Shown: in pieces, positions 6,157-13,879 of the stretch
Numbering within the stretch: position 1 is the first letter of the stretch
Layout: every line of letters starts with the position of its first letter
Assembly (NCBI RefSeq): GCF_007714205.1
Contig: NZ_VMQU01000057.1
Location: 1-33,011 of the forward strand
Reading direction: 5' to 3'
DNA length: 33,011 bases
DNA from: Mycobacterium helveticum
Lineage (GTDB): Bacteria > Actinomycetota > Actinomycetes > Mycobacteriales > Mycobacteriaceae
Program-made: the position numbers and the translations under genes
Notes under the pieces: model-generated
The model's input: the letters and a program-made list of their open reading frames with translations, nothing else
Databases searched by the model: none
Told to the model about the DNA's origin: nothing

Positions 6157-6233
6157 TGGTAGCGGGGACAGGATTCGAACCTGCGACCTCTGGGTTATGA
6201 GCCCAGCGAGCTACCGAGCTGCTCCACCCCGCG
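6157..6233 (-). tRNA. Initiator tRNA-fMet (anticodon CAT)
   Basis: The minus strand folds into a complete 77-nt tRNA. The acceptor arm is CGCGGGG/CCCCGC with an unpaired first position (C1 facing U72). The D arm contains GAGCAGCTCGGTAGCTC, and the anticodon stem CTGGG/CCCAG carries the loop CTCATAA. The T arm contains GGTTCGAATCC. The 3' CCA is encoded (6157-6159). The mismatch at 1-72 and the three G-C pairs next to the anticodon loop mark it as the initiator, not elongator, tRNA-Met. Its 3' half faces the island and is a plausible integration target. Confidence 0.95.
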
Positions 6234-6245
6234 TTGGTGAATGCC

Positions 6246-6274
6246 AGGTTACCGAACGCGCAGCACGCCACCAA
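6246..6274 (-). promoter_or_regulatory. Promoter of the initiator tRNA
   Basis: On the minus strand TTGGTG (6274-6269) is followed after exactly 17 bases by TAACCT (6251-6246), and the mature tRNA begins 12 bases after the -10 box. The elements fit the main (SigA-type) promoter of mycobacteria. Confidence 0.7.
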
Positions 6275-6509
6275 ATCGCCAGGACCGGCGCGCGGGGTCA
6301 CCGGGCAAAGCCGGCGCTGAGCCGGTCCTGCGGCGCCGGGCCGGTGCGGCCGCCCGGCGGGCGGTTCACCGAGCTCGCGGCCCGCCGGCGCCGTCATAGC
6401 CCGCCGGTGCCACCCCGGTAACCGTCGGAGCAGATCGTTCGCCGCGGCGAGGCGTCGCGCCGGTTTCCGGCGCCGAGATCGAGGAGGACGGGTGTCACCC
6501 GGCGGACGT

Positions 6510-7033
6510 GTGAGCGTGGTGGCGATCACCCCCGACCGCCGGGACCGCCGACATGGTGCGAACGCGGCATCCCGCTGCTCACCCCTGGGGCCAGCCCCGG
6601 CACCGTCGGCCGCAATCTCGGTGTCCGGCAGCAGCCTCGTCGAACCCGGCGGCGAGTTCGACGCCATCTGTTCGGAGATGCCCGACTCACCGTGGAGCGC
6701 ACCCGGGGCATCCCCGGGCGCCCGCTGCCGAGCTTCCCGGCCGGGGTGTCGGTGGTCCGCCGCGAGGCGCACCCGGCCGCCGGCGGCTTCTCGGCGCGGC
6801 TGTGGCTCGGCGGCGAGGAGGAGCTGCTCGCCCCGGCTCTGGCCCGGGCCGGCTGGCACATGAGTTACGTCCCCGACGTCCCCGACGTCCCCGCCCGTCA
6901 CCAGGCCTCGCGGCTCCGCGACGCCCACCTGCGCCGGCGGCACGGCATGCGGAACACGCTGTGGTTCACCTGGCTGCGCCGGCTCCTGGAGGACATGCAG
7001 CCCAACGGCCGTGCCCGCAACCGCGTGTCCTGA
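6510..7033 (+). pseudogene. Frameshifted, deleted family-2 glycosyltransferase remnant
   Basis: Pieces of one glycosyltransferase occur in order but in different frames. VSVVAITPDRRD (from 6510) is the usual N-terminal strand of GT-A enzymes. LLTPGASPGTVGRNLGVR (about 6571-6630) corresponds to the segment before the metal-binding motif. FDAICSEMPDSPW (about 6657-6696) is in the first frame again. ERTRGIPGRPLPSFPAGVSVVRREAHPAAGGFSARLWLGGEEELLA...WHMSYVPDV (6692-7033) is the C-terminal half. The DxD region and much of the middle are deleted, and the tail after RRRHGMRNTLWFTWLRRLL diverges. The assignment rests on remembered similarity to actinobacterial GT2 proteins. The intact C-terminal 113 codons with an ATG at 6692 could be mistaken for a gene but would lack the nucleotide-sugar site. 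Confidence 0.7.
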
Positions 7034-7054
7034 ACGGCCAGCCTATTTGGCAAC

Positions 7055-10039
7055 CTACTTCGCGTTGTTGTACTTGGTGATGGCGTCGTCGAGCCGCTGC
7101 AGCGCCGCGCCGTAGGCGGCGAAGTCGCCCTTCTTCTGTGCGTCCCTGGCCGCGCTCAACGCCGTTTGGATGTCTTGCAGCGCAGCGGCTTTCGCAGGAG
7201 TCAAGGTCACCGACCCGTCCGGCGCCGGCGGCACCGCCTGCGGCGGCGAGGGCGGCGACCCGGGCGTGGCGGCCGGCGCCGGCGCGCTCGCGGGCGGGTT
7301 CGCCGCGCCGCCGTTCTCGGTGGGCTGGATGCCCGTCGCGGCGGCACCCGCGCCGGGACCGAACAAGCCGTTCAGCGCGTCGCCCACCGTGGGCCCGTAT
7401 CCGATCTTCTCGTTGTACATCATCGCCACCCGGATCAGCCTCGGGTACGACGAGGCGGCGTCGCTGGCCCCCGGCGAGGCGTAGACCGGTTCGACGTACA
7501 TCAGCCCGCCCTCACCGACCGGCAGCGTCAGCAGGTTGCCCCACCGGATCCGGTTCTGGTTGTCGCGCCCGATCACGCCGAGGTCCTGGGACACCACCGG
7601 GTCGGTGGTGATCGCGTTGTTGGCCAGCTTGGGCCCGTTGACCTGCCCCGGGATGGTCAGCACGGTGATCCTGCCGTAGGTCGCCGGGTCGGAGCTGGCG
7701 CTGATGTAGGCGGCCAGGTAGTCCCGCTTGAACCGGTTCATCGCGCTCGTCAACTGGTACGACGCCGAATTGTCGTTCTTGGCAATGTTTTTCGCGACGA
7801 TGTAGAACGGCGGCTGATAACTGCTGGCGGTCGGGTTCGGATCCAGCGGCACGTCCCAGAAATCCGAGGTGGAAAAGAACGTCACGGGGTCGTTGACGTG
7901 GTACTTGGCCAGCAGCATCCGCTGCACCTTGAAGAGGTCCTCGGGGTAGCGCAGGTGGTCGGCCAGCTCCGGGGTGATCTCGCTCTTGGGCTTGACGGTG
8001 CCGGGGAAGACCCGCATCCAGGCCTTGAGCACCGGGTCGTTCTCGTCATGCTGGTACAGCGTGACGGTCCCGTCATAGGCGTCGACGGTGGCCTTCACCG
8101 AGTTCCGGATGTAGGAGACCTGCTTGTCGGGTCCCAGCCTGTTGAACGCCACCTCGTTGGAGTCGGCGGTCGCCGACTCCAACGAGGTGAGTTGGGAGTA
8201 CGGGTAGTTGTCCAGCGTGGTGTAGCCGTCGATGATCCACACCAATCGCTTGTTCACCACCGCCGGGTACACGGCGCTGTCGGTGGTCAGCCACGGGGCC
8301 ACCGCCTCGACGCGCGCCGCCGGGTCACGGTTGAACAGGATCTTGCTGTTGGACCCGATCACGTTGGAGAACAAGAAGTTCCGCTCCGCGAACTTGGCTG
8401 CGAACACGCTGCGGGACAGCCAGCTGCCGATCGGCACCCCGCCGAGCCCGGTGTAGGTGTAGTTCTTGGTCTCGTTGCTGGTCTCGTAGTCGTATTCGCG
8501 GTCCGCCCCGTTGCGTCCGACGATCGCGTAGTCGGCGGACGTGTTGGCGATGACGGGGCCGAAGTAGATGCGCGGCTGGTCCAGCGGAGCGGGCCCGTCG
8601 GATATCACGACGCCGTTGGCGCCGACGACGTTGACCAGGAACTCCGGGTAGCCACCGTTCTGGTTGGGGTCGTTGGCGATGCCGCGCACCGTGTTCGCCG
8701 GCGAGGCGATGAACCCGTTGCCGTGGGTGTAGACGGTGTGCCGATTGATCCAGTCCCGCTGGTTGTCGATCAGCCGGTCCGGGTTGAGTTCCCGCGCCGC
8801 GACGACGTAGTCGCGCAACGCGCCGGTGTGGTCGAGGTAGCGGTCGATGGACAGCTGGTCGGGGAAGTAGTAGAAGTTCTTGCCCTGCTCGAACTGGGTG
8901 AAGGCGGGGCTGACGATCGTGGGGTCCAGCAGCCGGATGTTCGACGTGGTGGCGCGGTCGGCCGCGACCTGCTGGGCGGTGGCCCTGGCGTCGCCGGAGT
9001 AGTTGCGATACGTCACGACATCGGAGGTCAGGCCGTAGGCCTGGCGCGTCGCGGTGATGCTGCGGCTGATGTACTCGCTTTCCTTCTGCGCCGCGTTGGG
9101 TCTGACGCTGATCTGCTCGACGATCAACGGCCAGCCGGCGCCCACGATCACCGACGACAACAGCAACAGCACCAGGCCGATCGCCGGAATCCGCAAGTCC
9201 CGGAACGTGATCGCGGAGAACACCGCGGCGGCACAGATCAGGGCGATCGCCATCAGGATCAGCTTCGCCGGCAGCACGGCGTTGATGTCGGTGTAGCCCG
9301 CACCGGTGAACGGCTTGCCGCCGCGGCTGTGCGCGAGCAACTCGTAGCGGTCCAGCCAGTAGGCGACCGCCTTGAGCAGCACCAGCGTCCCGACCAGGCT
9401 GACCAACTGGATGCGCGCCGAGCGGCTCAGCGCGCCGCTGCGGCCCGAGAGCCGGATCCCGCCGAACAGGTAGTGCGTCAACAGGTTCGCCAAGAACGTC
9501 AGGAACACGGTGATGAACACGTAGCCGAGCACCAGCCGGTAGAACGGCAGGTCGAACGCGTAGAAGCCCAGGTCCTTACCGAACTGCGGGTCCTTGATGC
9601 CGAAGTCGCCGCCGTGCAGGTACAACTGGATGCGCACCCAGTAGCTCTGCGCGATGATGCCGGCCAGCAACCCGATCGCGACCGGGACCCCGACGCCGAC
9701 CAGGTACGGGCGTGACATCACGACGGCGCGATAGCGTGCCACCGGATCGTTGTCGTTGCCCGGGACGAACACCGGGCGGCTCCGGTAGGCCAGCGCCATC
9801 CCCCCGAACACGATGCCGCCGACCAGCAGACCGGCCACCAGGAAGACCACGAGGCGGGTGACCAGCACGGTGGTGAACACCGAGCGATACCCCAGCTCGC
9901 CGAACCACAGCCAGTCGACGTACGCATCGATCAGTCGCGGGCCGGCGAGCAGCAGGACGATCACGCCGAGTGCGATCATGATCAGAATTCGGCTGCGCCG
10001 GGTTAGCTTCGGCATTCTTGCGGTGGGCCGCATCCCCAC
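7055..10039 (-). CDS. UPF0182 family membrane protein (Rv3193c-like)
   Basis: A 994-residue protein. The first ~305 residues hold seven hydrophobic segments (about 17-38, 54-80, 112-131, 165-188, 208-228, 255-276, 282-302). A large, presumably extracytoplasmic, domain of some 600 residues follows (for example QLTSLESATADSNEVAFNRLGPDKQVSYIRNSVKATVDAYDGTVTLY, a hallmark of the family). The C terminus is a Pro/Ala-rich linker and a helical, coiled-coil-like tail (LQDIQTALSAARDAQKKGDFAAY). The function of UPF0182 is not established. Start candidates lie at residues 1, 3 and 9; the sequence MPKLTRRSR before the first membrane helix is conserved in mycobacteria. It is followed by the glycosyltransferase remnant and lies downstream of the PDZ protease gene on the same strand, separated by a repeat-rich spacer. 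Confidence 0.9.
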   Translation of the reverse strand: MGMRPTARMPKLTRRSRILIMIALGVIVLLLAGPRLIDAYVDWLWFGELGYRSVFTTVLVTRLVVFLVAGLLVGGIVFGGMALAYRSRPVFVPGNDNDPVARYRAVVMSRPYLVGVGVPVAIGLLAGIIAQSYWVRIQLYLHGGDFGIKDPQFGKDLGFYAFDLPFYRLVLGYVFITVFLTFLANLLTHYLFGGIRLSGRSGALSRSARIQLVSLVGTLVLLKAVAYWLDRYELLAHSRGGKPFTGAGYTDINAVLPAKLILMAIALICAAAVFSAITFRDLRIPAIGLVLLLLSSVIVGAGWPLIVEQISVRPNAAQKESEYISRSITATRQAYGLTSDVVTYRNYSGDARATAQQVAADRATTSNIRLLDPTIVSPAFTQFEQGKNFYYFPDQLSIDRYLDHTGALRDYVVAARELNPDRLIDNQRDWINRHTVYTHGNGFIASPANTVRGIANDPNQNGGYPEFLVNVVGANGVVISDGPAPLDQPRIYFGPVIANTSADYAIVGRNGADREYDYETSNETKNYTYTGLGGVPIGSWLSRSVFAAKFAERNFLFSNVIGSNSKILFNRDPAARVEAVAPWLTTDSAVYPAVVNKRLVWIIDGYTTLDNYPYSQLTSLESATADSNEVAFNRLGPDKQVSYIRNSVKATVDAYDGTVTLYQHDENDPVLKAWMRVFPGTVKPKSEITPELADHLRYPEDLFKVQRMLLAKYHVNDPVTFFSTSDFWDVPLDPNPTASSYQPPFYIVAKNIAKNDNSASYQLTSAMNRFKRDYLAAYISASSDPATYGRITVLTIPGQVNGPKLANNAITTDPVVSQDLGVIGRDNQNRIRWGNLLTLPVGEGGLMYVEPVYASPGASDAASSYPRLIRVAMMYNEKIGYGPTVGDALNGLFGPGAGAAATGIQPTENGGAANPPASAPAPAATPGSPPSPPQAVPPAPDGSVTLTPAKAAALQDIQTALSAARDAQKKGDFAAYGAALQRLDDAITKYNNAK

Positions 10040-10064
10040 TGGCTACGCTCCTGATCGATGAGGC

Positions 10065-10255
10065 TGGCGTCAACTGGCGTCAACTGGGATCAATGTGGCC
10101 GGAGCCGTCCCGCCGGACGGTCCCTGACAGTTTGCTGCGTTTCCACGGATTTTCCCAGACGGTCACGACTAGACGGTCACAACTAGACGGTCACAACTGT
10201 ACGCACCTCGTCCTGCCGCGCGTTCGTCATCGTCTGGCACGTCATCGTCTAGCAC
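10065..10255. repeat. Run of three short tandem repeats between Rv3193c- and Rv3194c-like genes
   Basis: Three independent tandem arrays crowd into 190 bases. TGGCGTCAAC is repeated twice (10065-10084), with a degenerate third copy. A 14-bp unit AGACGGTCACAACT occurs three times (10157-10198; the first copy has CGACT at its end). A 15-bp unit GTCATCGTCT(G/A)GCAC occurs twice (10226-10255). The last copy contains the stop codon of the protease gene (CTA at 10249-10251), while its neighbour has CTG at that position. The arrays are likely slippage-prone. Confidence 0.85.
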
Positions 10256-11271
10256 GTCGGCGGCTGACCCCCCGACGTGATCTTGTGCAGCGCGTCCACC
10301 GCCTCGCTGAGCGTGTCGACCTTGACCAGGCGCATGCCGGTCCCGTTGTCCGAACTCGCCTCGTAGCAGTTTTTCGCGGGCACCAGGAAAACGGTGGCGC
10401 CGGCGGCGTGCGCGGCAGCCATCTTGTGCGTGATGCCGCCGATCTGGCCCACCTTGCCGTCGGCGGAGATGGTGCCCGTCCCGGCGATGAACTTCGAGCC
10501 GGCCAGCTCGCCGGTGGTGAGCTTGTCGACCACGGCCAGGCTGAACATCAGCCCGGCCGACGGTCCCCCGATGTTGGCCAGGTTGAAGGTCACCTCGAAC
10601 GGCGCCCACGGCGCATCGAGCACGGCGACACCCATGAAGCCGTAGTCGCGGTCCTTGTTCGCGCCGAGGGTGATCTGCGCCACGCCGGCCGGCTCGTTCT
10701 TGCGGCGGAAGTCGATCGTCAGCACCTGGCCGGGCTTGGTGTGCTTGAGGAACCCGGTGAACGCCTCGACATCGGCCACGGGGACGCCGTCGACGGCGTC
10801 GATGGCGTCCCCGGATTTCAGCTTGCCCGCCGACGGGCCGGGATCGCTGACCGTCGCCACCGTGACCGCGGACGGGTACTTCAGGTACCCCAGGGCGGCG
10901 TACTCGGCGCTGTCCTCGGACTGCTTGAAGTCGGCGTTGTTGGCCTTGTCCACCTCCTCGCGCGACTTGCCCGGCGGGTAGACGACGTCGCGCGGCACCA
11001 ACTGTTCCTGCCCCGAAAGCCACAGTGTCAGCGCCTCTCCCAGCGAGAGATCGTCGCGCTGGGACACGGTCGTCATGTTGAGGTGACCGGTCGTCGGGTG
11101 GGTGACCGCTCCCTGGATCTGCACCACCTGCTTGCCGTCCACCTCGCCGAGCGTGTCGAAAGTGGGGCCGGGCCCCAACGACACGAACGGCACCGTCACC
11201 GCCGCCAGCAGCACCCCGAACACCACGATCGGCACCAGCGCGACCATCAAGGTCACAATCCGCCTGTTCAC
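10249..11271 (-). CDS. Membrane-anchored PDZ / Lon-like (S16) serine protease, Rv3194c-like
   Basis: A 340-residue protein. Residues 5-29 form an uncleaved signal anchor (IVTLMVALVPIVVFGVLLAAV), placing the rest outside the cytoplasm. A PDZ domain occupies about 130-205 (YLKYPSAVTVATVSDPGPSAGKLKSGDAIDAVDGVPV). A Lon-type proteolytic domain follows (about 210-335), with the nucleophile Ser238 in GGPSAGL and the general base Lys283 in GGITHKM, the Ser-Lys dyad of family S16. It lacks an ATPase domain, so it is a Lon-like protease independent of ATP. The substrate is unknown. It is transcribed away from the metalloprotease-like gene at 11369, and the 97-bp gap must hold both promoters. Confidence 0.88.
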   Translation of the reverse strand: MNRRIVTLMVALVPIVVFGVLLAAVTVPFVSLGPGPTFDTLGEVDGKQVVQIQGAVTHPTTGHLNMTTVSQRDDLSLGEALTLWLSGQEQLVPRDVVYPPGKSREEVDKANNADFKQSEDSAEYAALGYLKYPSAVTVATVSDPGPSAGKLKSGDAIDAVDGVPVADVEAFTGFLKHTKPGQVLTIDFRRKNEPAGVAQITLGANKDRDYGFMGVAVLDAPWAPFEVTFNLANIGGPSAGLMFSLAVVDKLTTGELAGSKFIAGTGTISADGKVGQIGGITHKMAAAHAAGATVFLVPAKNCYEASSDNGTGMRLVKVDTLSEAVDALHKITSGGQPPTC

Positions 11272-11368
11272 GCCGATTACACTAGACGGGCTCTCCGTTG
11301 GGCTCCTTCAGCTACGAGCGTGACCCGGGATTCCACGTTCCGTCCCGGCGATGGGTACCGTTGGGGTT

Positions 11369-12841
11369 ATGGCTGACCTGCCTTTTGGCTTCTCCCCGGA
11401 AGACGAGCCCCCGGAAAACGAGCCCCCGGAAAACGAGCGGGGCCGCGACAGCACGAAGGACCCCCACTCCGGGTCGGGCGCCTCCAACCCGTTCGGCGCG
11501 TTCGGCTTCGGCGGCGACTTCGGCATGGGCGAGCTGGGGCAGATCTTCACCCAACTGGGTCAGATGTTCAACAGCGCGGGCACCGTCATGGCCGGGGGCA
11601 AAACCTCGGGCCCGATCAACTACGAACTCGCGCGCCGCGTCGCGGCCAGCTCGATCGGGTTCGCCGCACCGGTACCCGCCACGACGAACGCGGCGATCGC
11701 GGACGCGGTGCACCTCGCCGAGACCTGGCTGGACGGAGCCACGGCGCTGCCCGCCGGCACCAGCAAGGCGGTGGGCTGGTCGCCGGGCGACTGGGTGGAC
11801 AACACCCTGGAAACCTGGAAGCGGCTCTGCGATCCGATGGCCGAGCAGATCTCGTCGGTGTGGGCGTCCTCGCTGCCCGAGGAAGCCAAGAGCATGGCGG
11901 GACCGCTGCTGGCGATGATGTCCCAGATGGGCGGCATGGCGTTCGGTTCGCAGCTGGGCCAGGCGCTGGGCCGGCTGTCCCGCGAGGTGCTGACCTCCAC
12001 CGACATCGGGCTGCCGCTGGGCCCCAAGGGAGTGGCCGCGATCCTGCCGGAGGCCGTCGAAGCGTTCGCCGCCGGGCTCGAGCAGCCGCGCAGCGAGATC
12101 CTCACCTTCCTGGCCGCGCGCGAGGCCGCACACCACCGGCTGTTCAGCCACGTGCCCTGGCTGACCGGCCAGTTGCTGGGCGCGGTGGAGGCCTACGCCC
12201 GGGGCATGCAGATCGACATGAGCGGGATCGAAGAGCTGGCGCGCAACTTCGACCCGTCGTCGCTGTCGGATCCCGCGGCCATGGAGAACCTGCTCGGCCA
12301 GGGGGTCTTCGAGCCCAAGGCGACACCGGCCCAGAAGCAGGCGCTGGAACGCCTCGAGACGCTGCTGGCCCTCATCGACGGGTGGGTGCAGGTGGTGGTG
12401 ACCGCGGCGCTGGGCGACCGGATTCCGGGCACGGCCGCGCTCGCCGAGACCCTGCGCCGGCGCCGGGCCAGCGGGGGCCCGGCCGAGCAGACGTTCGCCA
12501 CGCTGGTCGGCCTGGAGCTGCGGCCCCGCAAGCTGCGCGAGGCCGCCGCGCTGTGGGAGCGCCTGACGCAGGCCGCGGGCGCCGACGCCCGCGACGCCAT
12601 CTGGGCGCACCCGGACCTGCTGCCGTCGGCGGACGACCTCGATGAGCCGGCCGGCTTCATCGACCGGGTCATCGGCGGCGACACCAGCGGCATCGACGAG
12701 GCGCTCGCCCAGTTCGAGAAGGACCCGGTCGAGCGCGACCCCGCCGACCGGGGACCCCAGGACCGAGCACCCCAGGACCGAGCACCCCAGGACCGGGCAC
12801 CCCAGGACCGGGGCCCGGACAGCGGCTCTGTGGATAACTGA
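11369..12841 (+). CDS. DUF2342 / TIGR03624 zinc-dependent metalloprotease-like protein, Rv3195-like
   Basis: From the ATG at 11369 the product is 490 residues, beginning MADLPFGFS as in mycobacterial orthologues; an upstream ATG at 11351 would add six. After a low-complexity acidic N terminus (DEPPENEPPENERGRD), the folded part begins with INYELARRVAASSIGFAAPVP and is mostly helical. EAAHHRLFSHVPWL near residue 252, with the following helices, is the signature of this actinobacterial family, which is annotated as metal-dependent hydrolase on structural similarity. No activity has been firmly assigned as far as I know. The C terminus is a tandem repeat of P-Q-D-R-A units. It is followed after 37 bases by the ThiF-like gene and then the ABC1 kinase, probably one operon. 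Confidence 0.85.
   Translation: MADLPFGFSPEDEPPENEPPENERGRDSTKDPHSGSGASNPFGAFGFGGDFGMGELGQIFTQLGQMFNSAGTVMAGGKTSGPINYELARRVAASSIGFAAPVPATTNAAIADAVHLAETWLDGATALPAGTSKAVGWSPGDWVDNTLETWKRLCDPMAEQISSVWASSLPEEAKSMAGPLLAMMSQMGGMAFGSQLGQALGRLSREVLTSTDIGLPLGPKGVAAILPEAVEAFAAGLEQPRSEILTFLAAREAAHHRLFSHVPWLTGQLLGAVEAYARGMQIDMSGIEELARNFDPSSLSDPAAMENLLGQGVFEPKATPAQKQALERLETLLALIDGWVQVVVTAALGDRIPGTAALAETLRRRRASGGPAEQTFATLVGLELRPRKLREAAALWERLTQAAGADARDAIWAHPDLLPSADDLDEPAGFIDRVIGGDTSGIDEALAQFEKDPVERDPADRGPQDRAPQDRAPQDRAPQDRGPDSGSVDN
12752..12811 (+). repeat. Four 15-bp in-frame tandem repeats (PQDR minisatellite)
   Basis: Four consecutive units of the type GCACCCCAGGACCGA (the first starts with GGA, the last ends in CGG) encode GPQDR-APQDR-APQDR-APQDR near the end of the DUF2342 protein. 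Being a multiple of three, copy-number changes keep the frame. A shorter 15-bp repeat encodes PPENE twice near the N terminus of the same gene (about 11408-11438). Confidence 0.9.
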
Positions 12842-12878
12842 ATCCGGCGGTCCGCCCGGGCTGGCACAGTCTCGACTC

Positions 12879-13739
12879 ATGCCCCCGGTCCTGGCTCCGG
12901 CCCGTTACGCGCTGGACCCGGCGATGCCGGTCCTCCTGCGGCCCGACGGCGCGGTCCAGGTGGGCTGGGACCCCCGCCGCGCCGTGCTCATACAGCCGCC
13001 GCGCGGGCTGGCCGCCGCCGACCTGGCCGCGCTGCTGCAGTCCATGCGATCTCCGACGCCGCTGCCCGAGTTGCAACGCCGGGCCGTCGACCGGGGGTGC
13101 AACGATCCCGACGGGCTGACCCACCTGGTGGCACAGCTCGTCGGCGCCGGCGTCGCCACCGAATGCCGCCGGGCCGGCGGCCGGACGGCGTCGATCCGGG
13201 TCCACGGCCGCGGGCCCCTGTCGGACCTGCTCGTGGAGTCGCTGCGCTGCTCCGGAGCCCGGATCGCGCACAGCAGCCAGCCGCACGCCGCGATGTCGAC
13301 CGCCGCCGTGGACCTGGTCGTGCTGGCGGACTACCTGGTCGCCGACCCGCGCATGCTGCGCGAGTTGCACAAGCGCAAAGTGCCGCACCTGCCGGTGCGC
13401 GTGCGCGACGGCACCGGGCTGGTGGGCCCGCTGGTCATCCCCGGGGTGACCAGCTGCCTGGGCTGCGCGGACCTGCACCGTCGCGACCGCGACGCGGCGT
13501 GGCCGGCGATCGCCGCGCAGTTGCGCGACGCCGTCGGGGTCGCCGACCGGGCCACCCTGCTGGCGACGGCGGCGCTGGCGCTCAGCCAGGTGAACCGGGT
13601 GATCGCCGCGGTCCGCGGGCAGGAGGGGGCACCCGATCCCGGCCCGCCCCAGGCGTTGAACGCCACGTTGGAATTCGATCTCACCGCCGGAGCCCTGGTG
13701 GCGCGCCAGTGGAGCAGGCATCCGCTGTGCTCCTGCTGA
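12879..13739 (+). CDS. ThiF/TOMM cyclodehydratase-like partner protein, Rv3196-like
   Basis: A 286-residue protein from the ATG at 12879. The N-terminal ~100 residues (PVLLRPDGAVQVGWDPRRAVLIQ...LVAQLVGAGVA) look like the winged helix-turn-helix peptide-recognition fold found at the start of ThiF-like proteins in azole-forming RiPP pathways. A Rossmann-like stretch (VDLVVLADYLVADPRML) follows, then CLGC (193-196), a helix and a C-terminal HPLCSC (284-286). CxxC plus CxC should bind one zinc, as in ocin-ThiF-like or F proteins that hand a precursor peptide to a YcaO enzyme. The ATP site of true E1 enzymes is not obvious. No YcaO or precursor is seen nearby, so the partner is unknown. It lies between a metalloprotease-like gene and an ABC1 kinase. 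Confidence 0.7.
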   Translation: MPPVLAPARYALDPAMPVLLRPDGAVQVGWDPRRAVLIQPPRGLAAADLAALLQSMRSPTPLPELQRRAVDRGCNDPDGLTHLVAQLVGAGVATECRRAGGRTASIRVHGRGPLSDLLVESLRCSGARIAHSSQPHAAMSTAAVDLVVLADYLVADPRMLRELHKRKVPHLPVRVRDGTGLVGPLVIPGVTSCLGCADLHRRDRDAAWPAIAAQLRDAVGVADRATLLATAALALSQVNRVIAAVRGQEGAPDPGPPQALNATLEFDLTAGALVARQWSRHPLCSC

Positions 13740-13879
13740 CACCGCCGCGAGGGGCCGTCCCGGTCCACCGTGCGGATGCGCGTGTCGCCCCGTCGCCGGA
13801 CTGCGGCCGGCACGGCCCGGCGCCCGGCTGTTGCGAGATCAACACCCCGGGGAGGCTGACCGTCGTGGATGATGGGTGT

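Noticed and set aside
6157..6240. Search for a second copy of the tRNA 3' end within 1-6100 as the other attachment site
   Set aside because: No matching copy was found in the window; if it exists it lies to the left of position 1.
7138..7611. Arg-rich plus-strand frames over the Pro/Ala tail of the UPF0182 gene
   Set aside because: Composition bias from the low-complexity coding region on the other strand.
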